Under the pieces are notes generated by a model. That model saw nothing but the letters and a program-made list of their open reading frames with translations, was not told where the DNA came from and ran no database searches. Below, in pieces: positions 50,775 to 62,050 of a DNA stretch of 64,000 nt (the stretch's first letter is position 1; the number at the start of each line of letters is the position of its first letter). The translations under genes were made by a program, and so were the position numbers. Source of the stretch: Alviniconcha marisindica (lineage: Eukaryota > Mollusca > Gastropoda > Provannidae); contig JABMCL010001087.1 of assembly GCA_018857735.1 (NCBI GenBank), forward strand, positions 1,027,001-1,091,000, read 5' to 3'.

Positions 50775-51780
50775 CTGCAAGTGGTAGGCCTTGCATTAAA
50801 TTGCCATTCAACCTCCAAAATGGTCAGAATATATTCATTTATTTCATCTTGTTTCTTTTGAACATATATGGTTGTTAGTCCCACTCTCCCCCTTTTCAGT
50901 TTCTTTGTTAGAGGAAAGAATTGGAACAAATTGGTACGTGCTGCTTACATTGGAAAGAAATCTGATTGTGTTCCGTCTGCTTTTTTTTTTTTTTTTACTT
51001 GTATGCTTTCTTTCCTTCATTTGAGTTTGTTTGCAGTATTATTCAGCATATCATTCCAAAGTCATATACAGATGAAGAAAATGCATCACTGTTGTTGTTG
51101 CTTTTATCAACATTATTGGCTTGCATGAAAAGTGAGTCTTTGTGAGGATGAGTATTTGTTTATCCATGTGTCCGGTCGTGAGACTGGTTGAGGCAAAAAA
51201 ATTGATCTTGGCCTTTTATCAGAGACTCTGATCAGTACCAGTACCTTTCAAACTTTGCATGATGACCTGCACTGAGCAGTGCCATTGTTACATGTATGGA
51301 CAAGGTAATGCACACAATTCTTTATGTTTTTTCATATGCATCCAGTCAGAGCAAAAAACTTAAAAGTGGACATTCGTTCTTTCTTTAAAAAAAAATAGAA
51401 ACTGGGAGAAAAAAAGACACATACTTTTGAAACCTCAGATAACCACAATAGAGCTTTACAATTTCTGTACCATTTTCATACCAGTTTCTATGACCTTGAA
51501 CCATTTTCACTGTTAACAAAAATTTGTAACAGGTAATCTAAATTTTGCTTTTAGATTTGAATACGAGTCAACTGAGCTCTTCATGTTATCTTTGAGGAAA
51601 AGTGTATCAATGGATCCTGTTTTTGAATACTATCCACATTAAATGCCGACAATGGAATGGTGAATGAGTGCATTATGTATTACTTGTGTACACGCACCTT
51701 TGTACACACACGTTCACTCGCATGCATACACACACACACGCACACGTTCACACGCATGCACACACACACACACACACACA

Positions 51781-51816
<36 letters not shown>

Positions 51817-52655
51817 CACGCACGCATGCACGCACGTACGCACACGATCGCACGCACACACATGTGATGAGAAACGTTGGAGCGTGGAAAGAAAAGGAGT
51901 CAACATACAATAGCATATCAGACAGAGAGAGCCGAGAGGGAGTGTTTATAGCAAGCTGAAATACCCGCCTGAGTATTCCAAAAAACAAACATACAAATTA
52001 AATCTGAATGCTCATTTTCTTTAATTTTCTAAGTCTTCAGAGAGAATAGGAAGAGTAAGAAAATAATCTTACATTACCCCCAAGGAGAATGCTTGGCTAT
52101 TTTCGCGTGGAATGTGATGCAGTTTAAGAAATCAGTCAATTACTCGTCATCAAGGTAAGTTGGCCAGCAAATGTACTTGGGAACAAATTAGAGAAGAATG
52201 ATCGATTGAACAGTTTCAGTTTGTGTATGCTTCTGAAGGGCAAGAGTAAGGTGTTTACTATTATCTCAAAAGTCAAATGAGGGATCAGATCTCGTGGTTC
52301 ATTGTTGTACTATTCTGTTCCAATACACTGTTCTGCCCTTTTTGGTTTCAATTTTGTAAGGGTCTTTCTTCATCTTTTTTTTTATAGGCTGTTATTTTTA
52401 TGCAACATGGCATTATGGAATTTACTTTGGAAGAAAAAAGAAAGTTTGTCACTTCAAAGAGTTGAAACGTTTCCCTGGCTGACTGGTCAAAGGGAATGCA
52501 CATTCCCCACTGCAGGGTGGCAGGTATACTAATTAACACTACGTAAAATCATCGTGCGCACCGGTAACACTGCGTGACGCTGCTCGTGCTGCTGCTGCAG
52601 CCTGTCCTGATAATTATTACAGCAAGACAATCCGAATTGTCTGCAGGGGATTCAA
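50775..52655. other. Intergenic spacer
   Basis: AT-rich sequence without recognisable exons. A CA/CGCA-rich complex microsatellite lies at about 51700-51860. A TTTAAT at 52659-52664 (ATTAAA on the minus strand) may be the polyadenylation signal of the secreted-protein gene. Confidence 0.5.
51700..51860. repeat. Complex CA / GCAC microsatellite
   Basis: Alternating CACA and GCAC blocks, including about eight GCAC units in a row near 51783-51815. Confidence 0.9.
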
Positions 52656-52789
52656 TTCTTTAATTACAGAAAAAGTAGGCTACATAATATTATTATGTCA
52701 GACTAATGCTCTGCTCACCAGACACAGCCGACCAGCTTATCAATGGAACTGATCCAGCTACAGATTTCATCTCCTGGTCAGTCATGGGC

Positions 52790-53306
52790 TTAGAATTTCT
52801 TGAGTGCGTCGTTGTCGATGGGGATGAAATCCTTGTAGCAGTTGGTCTCCATCACCTTTTGGGTGAGGTTTCCGGATTTGAATTCACGACACATGTCAAT
52901 GCCGGTGGCCAGATTGTAGCAGGCGTCGTCATGCTGGAATCCGCCACACACCCAGCGCAGGCAGTTCTGGTGGACAGACGAACAGAGAGCTAAAGTCACA
53001 CACCGATCATCGCTTTCCGGCACCTTCCTCCAAAGTTGAAGGAAAGATGTCGTAATTAAACCAGTGCTTGGAGTTTGCGCTAGAGTGTCACTTTAGCAGT
53101 GATCATGCACTGTTTCCTCAGTGATGGACAGAAGACTACAAGCATATGATTTTGGTGGCGGATAAACAAATGACAGTTGTGATCTTGCCCTAAAGGGGGA
53201 ATCATACAGAATAAGCACCGTGAGTCCTATAGATAGGAATAGAGACAGACAGAGAGAGAGAGGTTTAATTATGACGTGTGCGGCACATGATTATTATTAA
53301 ACACAC

Positions 53307-53364
<58 letters not shown>

Positions 53365-55771
53365 CGCTCACCACACACACACACTCGCCGACGTTTAAAA
53401 GTCGCGAAAACATGACAATGAGTGCTGCCAACAATCTGTCTGTGACGTGGTGAACATGAGCGGAACTTAATCCAGTCAAAAGTATCAAATTCGTCACGAG
53501 TCTGCCCTTTTCTGTTCTTCATCTGTGAAGAGCGAACCAACACGCCCTGTTAAGCTCAGATCCGGAGCGAAACAAGTACTTCTTCTGTAGTCAGAAGAAC
53601 CAAACTAAGCCTGCAAGTGGAAATGACTACACTGTTTCTATTTCAGGCCAGTTTGTGTTTTCTCTTCGGTTCTGTTTTTAAACGTCAACATGCGAGGTAC
53701 AGCCCCTCTGGTCACGTGTGCCCACGAACTTCTGTGGATTTGGAGAGCGGCGTGTTTTTTTTGTGGTGTTTTTTTGTGTTTTTTTTTTTTGGGGGGGGGC
53801 GCAATTGCATATTTTTGATATATGTGATCAAGGTGACGTGCGTAGGACCTAAGCATTCGAACGTCATGTTATTTGACGACATAATTATTTTCAATGTTTT
53901 CGACTTTGGGAGCTTTGTTATCGTCGTCTATTCGAACCATACGTTGGACATTCTTAGTGGATGTCAGTGCTCCGTGCCCCCAAATCCGCCCACCTACAGT
54001 TCTCTGCAGGTACACGCTGGCAACTGAGACGCACTCCTACAGTGTTACTTTTGTTGACTGGCAATAATGTGAGAGACATGACCTTGTGGCCGTCATGCTC
54101 GCGCTCCATCGACTCAGAATTCATTCAGACACGCAACTAGGAGATGAACAACTCACTGGGCAAAAGAACTTTTACAGTTAGAAAGCCAAAAGTTTCGTTC
54201 TGTACTAATTACGTTTAAGGCATTCAGTGCCCCTCGTATGGCAGAAATACAGACGTTTGTTGGAACAAGTCGTCGATGCTGCTCCTCTTTGAAGGGCTGA
54301 GCTCAACTGGTTCCGCTAATCCTGCGCCGGCGCTATTGACTCTAGCTTATAGACTGATAGTTCCGCCCACTTAGACAAGCGGAGCGAACAACGTACTGCG
54401 TGAGTTCGATCTCTCGCTTTTAGACGGATAGCTCCGTCCACTTAGACAAGCGGAGTGAGCAACGTATAACGTGTGTTTGACCTCTCGCTTATAGACAGAT
54501 AAGCCCCGCCCACTTAAACGGAGTGAACGTATTACGTGAGTTCGATCTCTCGCTTTCAGACTGATAGCTCCGCCCACTTAGACAAGCAGAGTGAACAACG
54601 TATGACGTGTGTTTGACCTCTCGCTTTTAGACTCGTAGCTCCGCCCAATTTGACAAGCGGAGTGAACAAAGTAGTGTGTGAGTTCGATCTCACGCTTTCA
54701 GACAGATAGCTTCGCACTTAGATAAGCGGAGTGAACAACGTATGACGTGTGTCCAAATTCGCACTTGGAACTGCACAAGTCACAGACGCATGATCATTGT
54801 TTTGGACAGCGGCACTGGCGCGTGGCTTCTTTGTATTACAACGGTACTTGGGCAGCTGACGGGTTTATAGGAGGTGTGTTTGTACGCAGACGCTGATTGG
54901 CTAAAGCTTGTGTCAGTAGGAGGGTGGCGATAGGTCAATTGTTAGCCCAATCCAACCTTTAATCGATGAACGGTTAGTTAGTTCTTGGATTTTAGCGTCT
55001 GGTCAGCTGCATAGGATCGCCTCTGGAAGGTGGTATACTGGCATAATATGGCAATATACGTGGTCAGTGAATGCATGGGATATTTAGAGAAAATACCTCT
55101 TCTCAGAAGGATAGGCGTAACACCGTCTCCACGCACGCACGCACGCACCCATCCACTCCACACCCCCCCCCCCCCCCCCCCCCCCACCCACCCACACCGT
55201 CTGCACACACGTACATACATTCGCACACACTGATACACTGCCCTCCCTCCACTCCCTGAACCCCTACCCCCACCCCCACCCCCACCCGCGCACACTCATC
55301 ACCACTACCACGAGTACTGACCACATAGACTTCCATGGGGTCACAAGAGTACTTGGTCACACATTCCAGGTGGTTCTGACTGTGCAGAATCTGTTTGCAA
55401 GTGGTGATTGCCATCTTCCTTGCTTCTTCCGTGCAGTTGTCCACCAGGATGTTGGTTGCCTCCTCGCACAGAGGGTTTCTGGATACATGAAAACAATTCA
55501 TTGTGCACTTCGTTAATAGCTGCATATACCGCCAAAAGTTGGGCGCATATTGTGCTGTGAAACTTCAGTAGGCTCTGTAAAATGAAACATTCTAACAAAA
55601 AACAGTCATCACAACCAAGTCAGTCCACGTTTACATTCAACCTCATCAAACCGTACCAATCATTGCACCATACATACCTACAGGACGTATACAACACATG
55701 ATCATTCGGTCTCTATATAATCATATTTGACACAGCCCACAGAGCTACAGGAAGCCGTAGCCTTGTAGTCT

Positions 55772-55821
<50 letters not shown>

Positions 55822-57014
55822 GGAAGAGGAAAGACATAGTGGTACTAGCAAAGGAGTGACAAATCGTGCAGCGAGTGAACGTTTCGGCACGTTTTAACAC
55901 CACGTGGTGACAAATCGTGCAGCGAGTGAACGTTTCGGTACGTTTTAACACCACGTGGTGACAAACCGTGCAGCGAGTGAACGTTTCGGTACGTTTTAAC
56001 ACCACGTGGTGACAAACCGTGCAGCGAGTGAACGTTTCGGTACGTTTTAACACCACGTGGTGACAAACCGTGCAGCGAGTGAACGTTTCGGTACGTTTTA
56101 ACACCACGTGGTGACAAAACGTGCAGGCAGTGCATCAAATTTGACATGTTTTGTCACTGCCACAACAGGCCCTTATGCCCCCAAGCAGGTTCTCTCTGAA
56201 GGGAATAGTTTTCATCTTCTTCTCTCTTTTTCTTTTTTAGTGTACAGACAGCTTTCAGAGACTATCGTTTGACCGCTAGCTGTAAAAGCACTCAACGGAC
56301 TAGATTCGTTCATTAAAAAGAAAGCATTACTCTCTGGTGTACATGTAGCTCTTTCCTTTTCGTAGGCACGCTTTCGTGTTTCCTTTTTTCGATCTGGATC
56401 TACCCTCTTCCTTATACGTTTAATATTTAATAACATCAGCTTCAGTCAGTCCCGTCTCCACCGTTCTGTTCTCCCGCTTTAGGGTATCCGCATAAATTAA
56501 TGTCCCCTTTGATGAGAATCCAGAGCAGACAAATGTTCTCCACTAATTTTATGCCAGGAATAAGCCACGAATCTCTTCTTTGTCCTAATTTTTATATTCC
56601 CGGCGGTCCATTCACGGTCAGTTTTTTTTCCAAACCCTCTCCCTGCTTTTTAACCGTTCGTTTTGGCTGACACTTTCCCGTGTGAGCCGCGAAAATAAAA
56701 TAGGTTAATTTTTTACCCTGATCACAGTCACAAGAGATTTCAGCAGGTTCCGGTCGTGGTGAGCGCATACGGAATATAAACACGTACCAAAACAGGTGTT
56801 ATTGTGCATCGATAGATGGCTGGCTGGCACGTTGTGACAGTGAATTAGACAAATCAGTGAGCTGGTTCGGAACTGGCGAGAAAGAATCTTGAATGTGTGA
56901 TTCGTCCTGAACTTACAGCGTGTGGTTGACGGGACGTTTAAAATCCAAGGACTAACTAGCTAACCGTTCTGCATGCTGCCCACTGTTGCCCTGCCCCATC
57001 CTTCTGCATTCCAA

Positions 57015-57086
<72 letters not shown>

Positions 57087-59703
57087 TCACCCACTAGCTC
57101 ATTCATTCGCCCATACTTACGTCTGTGCCTTGCCGAGTTCTTTGTCAGTGAAGACAGTGTAGTAGATGGCCTCTTCTCTGGATTTTTTTGATACGCCGAG
57201 AACGTTGACAGCGAAGTCTTGCGTCTCAGTCTTAACTGTTCCTCCTGTCCAGCCAGGCATTGGGCGGGAATGAGTGGATGTAGACGGAGTAATACGGTCA
57301 TTAGTTTATGCCCTTATGCCAAGACCCCCCCCCCCCACCCCCCCCCCCCCCCCCCGTCCCCCCTCGCTCTCTCTCTCTCTCTGATTACATATATCAATTC
57401 CGCATGTTAAGTATGATTATGCGTAAAAATGCAGAATAAAAAAAGATCAGAAAAGATCAACACTATCACAAGTCTTTAACTGGTGACAACTATACATTCT
57501 TGAGAAACATCACGAAAAGGTTACTTCATGACGATCGTATCATGCTGGTTAGGTTTCGTTAAATTTGTTTAACGTCGAGTTGTCCCCGGAGAGGTACTGG
57601 TGGCGACCGAGATCCCAGGAAGTGGGAGAAGGAGAACTAAACCTAAAGCTACACTGTCACCACCATCTGTGGCCAAAACGTGCAACAAATGAGTTCAGTC
57701 TTGGCTGAGTCATTGTGGACTTCGTCTGCATGTGGACTGCAATTTTCTCTGTTCAACATTTTGGCCACAGAAACGGGAGAAAACTAAAAGCAAAGGTCAA
57801 CGTTTGTGTCCGATAACGTCATCAGATATTTATCTTGAAATGACTCCCAGCGAAGAAGCAAGTGGGGCTGAAAATGCGCAAATATTTCGATTTGCAGGCT
57901 TCGTGTGGTTTTCTTATCAAGATGTTTGCAACAGAAGTACTTTTTGGCTTCCGATTTGAGCTCAGCAGGACGCAGACATGTTGGCTCGCTGTTTCCAAAT
58001 GAAGAATAGAAAAGGTTATACTAACGACGTAACAGACACTTGTGCCTTGTTTGTGTTTGCCAGAAACGAAATGGCTGCTCCCGCGGCCGTGTTTTCCCCA
58101 ACTTTAAAAGCTTTGTTTTTTTGTTTTCTCCCGTTTCTGTGGCCAAAACGTACAACAGAGAAAACTGCAAATGAGTTCAGTCTTGGCTGAGTCATTGTGG
58201 ACTTCGTCTGCATGTAGACTGCAATGAATATGTCCACATAGTATATAGTTTCAATGTTTCATCAACAACGATCCGCAATGGGATACTGCGGACGCAGAAA
58301 TTAAGGTCCCCTTTGTTGAGAACCCAGAGCTGACAAAGGTTCTCTCTTCAAATGCTGGAGTAGGTCAGAACAGACCCGCGCATGCTTTACCCACTGCCAA
58401 GAATTTCTTGTTTGTCCTAATTTCTACCTTCCCGATCCATTCACCTTTAACTGTTTTTTGTTTTGTTTTGTTTTTTAATTCTCTCACTACCTTTTAGCTG
58501 TGTTCATTTTGGCGGACGGGTTTTCCGTGTGATCCCGAGTGTCGTGTGGTTACAGGTAATAGGGAAGCGGCGGTAACTACGGGCGCATGGCATTACTACG
58601 AGTTCCGAGTTGGTGCAACTAAATAGTTCAGCTTACCGCAGATTTGTGTTGGAAAGCCGGCCAATGGGCTGTCCCGTAAGCACTCGAAGCTCCAGTCCGA
58701 TTTGGAGAACTTATTGTTCTTGGGATCCCAGGGCCGGAAGGTGACCTTGAAGTCACCATTTTTGGCCATAGCGTAGACTTCGGTTCCCTCTCGGCCCACC
58801 TTCATGAGATAGTCGAACGTGTAACCTTTGCTGGATCCTTTCGTGTTGAAGAATTCGTTTTTCATGCCATTGAAGAACTGTTGGAGAAAGAAAGGCGTTT
58901 ACATCTAAGGTGTACCTTCCACTTCTCTAATACTTTGAGGACTGATCCATAATAAACATGCGGATAGCCAGGCTACATGTTAAAGCCAGCAGGCCCTCAA
59001 AAGGCAATGGTGGCTAGCAATTGGATTTTAGCGTCCTGTCATCCGCACAGGCTCGACTCTCGATGAACAAACACCTCCCTATGTAACGCACGTTTGAAAC
59101 TCTTCCCAAATCTAAAGCTATACCCAAATTAGCTCTTCAATCCTCTTCCTCTGCAGCCTAACGCCCTCCCCTAAGGCGGCCAGCGTGACGCTGACTCAAC
59201 CCCCCCCCCCCCCCCCCCCCCCACCCCCTATGGCCTCGGTGAGGCCACAGCTCTTCAGTCGTAAAACATATTCGAGATCAGAGAAATTAGCTGTATCCGC
59301 TATCTCCTGACGGCGAAACCCACTGCTCATCTAATGTGCTCCCTTGTTCTCAGCCGGTTGCAGCTCTTTGTTCGTTGACATCAACTGATCAGATGTACAG
59401 GCTGCAAAAAGGTCAGAACCACGTAGCGAAAGGTGCATATGGCAAAAGCAGGCATGAACACGTTAGACCACTTCTGAAAGCGCTTCATTGGTGGCCAGTG
59501 AAAGAAAGGATAATTTTCAAGATTATCTGGAGACAGATTACTATACGGAGACGCCAAAGGTACTTAATACATCCTCAAAAAAGGACCCCCCCCCCCCCTC
59601 CCCCGTGGTATGCATAGGCCTACCCTCCGTTTCAGCCACCTTTGTCTTCCTTGTCTTCCTGTCTCGTACTCTCCGTTCCGTGTGTGCGTGCGTGCATGTG
59701 TGC

Positions 59704-59735
<32 letters not shown>

Positions 59736-62050
59736 CGTGCGTGCGTGCGTGCGTGCGTGTGCACGTGCGTGCGTGTGTGTGCGTACGTACGTACGTGTGT
59801 GCGCGCGCGCGCGCGCGCGCGTGTGTGTGTGTATGTGTGTGTGTGTGTGTGTGTATGTGTGTCTGTGTGTGTGTGATGCATGCACGCATCTGTACGCCTT
59901 GGTTACAAGCGCCCAGGCTCTTACGAGATGGTGCGCCATAAACAATCTGTTACAATTACTACTACTACTACTGCTACTATGCGCCATAAACAATCTGTTA
60001 CAACTACTACTACTACTACTACCACCACCACCACCACCACCACCACCACCACCACTACTACTACTACTACTGCTACTACTACTTTTAACCTTCACAGCCA
60101 GTTTGTTGCTGGTCCTGCCGTTCCAGTACTGATCGCGGTCGCTGGCATTTGCCACTCCGAGCCAGAGGGTGTCGAGACGGTACTTGGGGTACATGTAGCG
60201 ATTGCCGGGGGTCAAATTAATGAAGTAGTCCCCGCACACCTGTCGCACGGCGTGGTACTTGCACGGCATGCGCACGTCCTCACTACGGCCGTTGAAATCC
60301 TTCACTGCTCTCCCACCTTTGCTTTTGCACACGAAGCTAGCTTGCACTGTATAGGGCAGAACGTGCAATCAGGATTAAACATCATCATACAATCGGGATG
60401 TTCGAAAAGGCCTTTCCTGTTGCTATGCTTCTGCGCACGTATCTATCCTGAACTGTACAGGGCAGAACGTGCAGTCAGGATTAAACATCACCATATAGTC
60501 GGAATGTTCAAAAAGGTTTGTCCTATTGCTATGATTTAGCACACCTATCTAGCCCGCAATGTATAGGGCAGAACGTGCAGTCAGGATTAAACATCACCAT
60601 ACAGTCAGAATGTTCAGAAAGGCTTGTCCTATTGCTATGCTTTAGCACACTATCTAGCCTGAACTGTATAGGGCAGAACGTGCAGTCAGGATTAAACATC
60701 ATCATACAGTCCGAATGTTCGAAAAGGCCCGTCCTATTGCTATGCTTTAGCACACGTATCTAGCCTGAACTGTACAGGGCAGAACGTGCAGTCAGGATTG
60801 AACATCATCATACAGTCCGAATGTTCGAAAAGGCCTGTCCTATTGCTATGCTTCTGCACACGTATCTAGCCTGCACCGTATAGGGCAGAACGTGCATTCA
60901 GGATTAAACATCATCATACAGTCCGAATGTTCGAAAAGGCCTGTCCTATTGCTATGCTTTAGCACACGTATCTAGCCTGCACCGTATAGCGCAGAACGTG
61001 CAAGGAGGACTACGTGACACGTGAGAATCCCAGCAGAGGACAAGGCGCACGAGACCGAGCAGTAGGCCTAAGTCGGGTTGGCAGTCGAAATTGTGTCTGC
61101 GTGTTATTTGAACGTGTTGTTGGCTGTAAAGACGAGATGGCTTGGAAACGGACAGACTGAATGCAGCACTGTCTCATTATAGAAAACAGCATAATGTGTT
61201 GGTACAATGTTGTTGACACCGGAATTTTCACACGGTTGAGTTGTGCGAGTGCGTTCGTGTTGATTCATCAATTAATTTTTTTTTTTTTTAAATCGCCCTG
61301 ATATAACCGTAATGGTTGACTGGGCATAAAACACCAAGTTACTTACTCATCAATAAAAATTTCCCGCAGCCTTACTCTGTTTGCTCCAGTTCTCTTCGTC
61401 TTTCACAGTGTTTGCGCCGTCGTTTCACGCCTTGTGAAAACGAACTTTTAATACTTCTTGGCCTTGTTTCTAGTAGGTCTTCCACGCCTGTTTCTGCTCA
61501 GTAATTCCAGAGCAAGTCAATCGTTCAGACTATCGCGTATCGACACATTTCGCTGAAAATGCAGTAGTCATTGTATTCTTACACTGTTAGTCTGTCATGA
61601 CTATGCGTCGTGAACTCAGTTCGACCCACGCTTCAGCCAATCACTTATCAACAAAGTCGTATCTAACTGTAATTCAGCCAATACCTGGTCACCAAAACAC
61701 GTATCTAACATGTGGCGATATCACTTGTTCCTTATCATTATTTGCTGACTAGTAAGATACCGCAGAATTATCATCCCTAAAAAGCATTGCAGAGTACACC
61801 CAGAGTGTAACAAAATGACATAATTATGCACGCACACGCAGAGTTCAGTTTGTTGCTTTTTAAGACAAAGCGTTCATAAATGCAACCTTCTTACAAGCGG
61901 CCACAAACACACACCTACATGCATACAATGACACAGACAGACACAGAGTTCCATTTGTTGCTTTTCAAGACAAAACGTTTGTTACAGTGCAACGTGCTTA
62001 CCAGCAGCTACCATAATGATGCACAACGCAAGCGGTGCTAGCAGCCTCAT
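52790..62050 (-). CDS. Secreted cysteine-rich glycoprotein, VWD-like N-terminus
   Basis: Six coding exons in transcript order: 62050-62002, 60346-60090, 58877-58637, 57244-57121, 55478-55322 and 52966-52790. Every phase joins, giving 334 aa. Residues 1-16 ([16 protein letters not shown]) are a clear signal peptide. The mature chain has 15 cysteines and four N-glycosylation sequons (N60, N83, N238, N309). Residues about 22-45 ([25 protein letters not shown]) recall the start of a von Willebrand type D module. Residues 103-183 contain a Tyr/Phe-rich strand region ([20 protein letters not shown]). The last two exons are Cys-rich and probably helical ([13 protein letters not shown]..). I do not recognise the family and infer only an extracellular role. 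A non-coding first exon and a TATA promoter lie near 63.8-63.9 kb. The introns are crowded with tandem repeats. Confidence 0.85.
53308..53361. repeat. (CA)n microsatellite
   Basis: CA run in the last intron of the secreted-protein gene. Confidence 0.95.
54351..54760. repeat. Alternating 71-bp tandem repeat with hairpin core
   Basis: Six units start at 54351, 54422, 54493, 54558, 54629 and 54700 (spacing 71, 71, 65, 71, 71). Most carry CTCCGC..GCGGAG, a 6-bp stem around CCACTTAGACAA. Unit ends alternate between GTGAGTTCGATCTC and GTGTGTTTGACCTC, so the higher-order unit is about 140 bases. It lies in the last intron of the secreted-protein gene. Confidence 0.85.
55776..55819. repeat. (CA)n microsatellite
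   Basis: CA run directly beside the 51-bp minisatellite. Confidence 0.95.
55861..56115. repeat. 51-bp minisatellite, five copies, palindromic
   Basis: Units start at 55861, 55912, 55963, 56014 and 56065, with partial ends on both sides. Each holds the perfect 12-base palindrome CACCACGTGGTG and the phrase GTGAACGTTTCGG. Because 51 is divisible by three, an unbroken 17-residue peptide repeat appears on the minus strand, but it has no splice sites and lies inside an intron. Confidence 0.9.
56481..56696. repeat. Diverged duplicate of 58279-58540
   Basis: AATTAATGTCCCCTTTGATGAGAATCCAGAGC.. here parallels AATTAAGGTCCCCTTTGTTGAGAACCCAGAGC.. in the next intron. Further matches in order are TTTGTCCTAATTT, CCATTCAC and TTCATTTTGGC/TTCGTTTTGGC. 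The two copies flank the exon 57244-57121. Confidence 0.7.
57016..57082. repeat. (CA)n microsatellite
   Basis: CA run ending about 40 bases from a 5' splice site of the secreted-protein gene. Confidence 0.95.
57668..58224. mobile_element. Inverted-repeat element between direct repeats
   Basis: A 56-base direct repeat (AAATGAGTTCAGTCTTGGCT..GACTGCAA) sits at 57687-57742 and 58169-58224. Between and overlapping them, arms of about 47 bases at 57738-57784 and 58123-58169 are inverted copies (TTTTGGCCACAGAAACGGGA against its reverse complement). No coding frame. This could be a MITE with an unusually long flanking duplication, or a nested copy. Confidence 0.65.
58279..58540. repeat. Diverged duplicate of 56481-56696
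   Basis: Second copy of the intronic block, slightly longer because of an internal insertion and TTTTG runs. Confidence 0.7.
59336..59960 (+). mobile_element. CR1/L2-like LINE fragment with 3' tail
   Basis: The frame near 59393-59530 reads [17 protein letters not shown], then [22 protein letters not shown]. This matches the conserved LQ-x-VQN..H-x-x-PLL-x-x-LHWLPV-x-x-RI-x-x-K block near the C-terminus of CR1/L2 reverse transcriptases. It breaks into a C run and a GT-rich tract. It then ends in GCGCCCAGGCTCTTACG..GCGCCATAAACAATCTGTTAC, a close relative of the tail at 13137-13180. It lies in coding-intron 2 of the secreted-protein gene and is antisense to it. Confidence 0.75.
59683..59878. 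repeat. Complex GT / GTGC / GC microsatellite
   Basis: Alternating purine-pyrimidine throughout, including a GCGCGC run near 59802-59820; a strong Z-DNA candidate. Confidence 0.9.
59958..60085. repeat. (CTA)n / (CCA)n trinucleotide repeat
   Basis: CTA and CCA triplets interrupted by a second copy of the LINE tail (GCGCCATAAACAATCTGTTAC). It ends five bases from a 5' splice site. Confidence 0.9.
60347..61000 (-). repeat. 106-bp tandem array carrying a 3' splice site
   Basis: The word GGCAGAACGTGCA recurs at 60355, 60461, 60567, 60672, 60778, 60884 and, diverged, 60990: six units of 105-106 bases. On the minus strand each unit contains TTCTGCCCTATACAG followed by TGCAGGCTAG or similar. The first unit is the genuine acceptor of coding exon 2 (CCCTATACAG then TGCAAGCTAG). 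Similarity continues about 30 bases into the exon (GTGTGCAAAAGCA against GTGTGCTAAAGCA). Confidence 0.9.
61001..61995. other. Intron sequence
   Basis: No exon or recognisable repeat. A near-duplicate phrase (GTTTGTTGCTTTTTAAGACAAAGCGTT and GTTGCTTTTCAAGACAAAACGTT) occurs at about 61848 and 61955. This is part of coding-intron 1 of the secreted-protein gene. Confidence 0.5.

Noticed and set aside
51657..51988. His/Thr/Ala-rich frames of about 100 codons
   Set aside because: Translations of CA/CGCA microsatellite sequence.
55745..56147. 17-residue peptide repeat on the minus strand
   Set aside because: An open frame is automatic for a 51-bp repeat lacking stops. It is intronic, with no splice support.
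59541..60368. 275-codon minus-strand frame with Ser and Gly runs
   Set aside because: Only its first part is coding (exon 60346-60090). After the GTTAAA donor it merely reads through trinucleotide and GT repeats.
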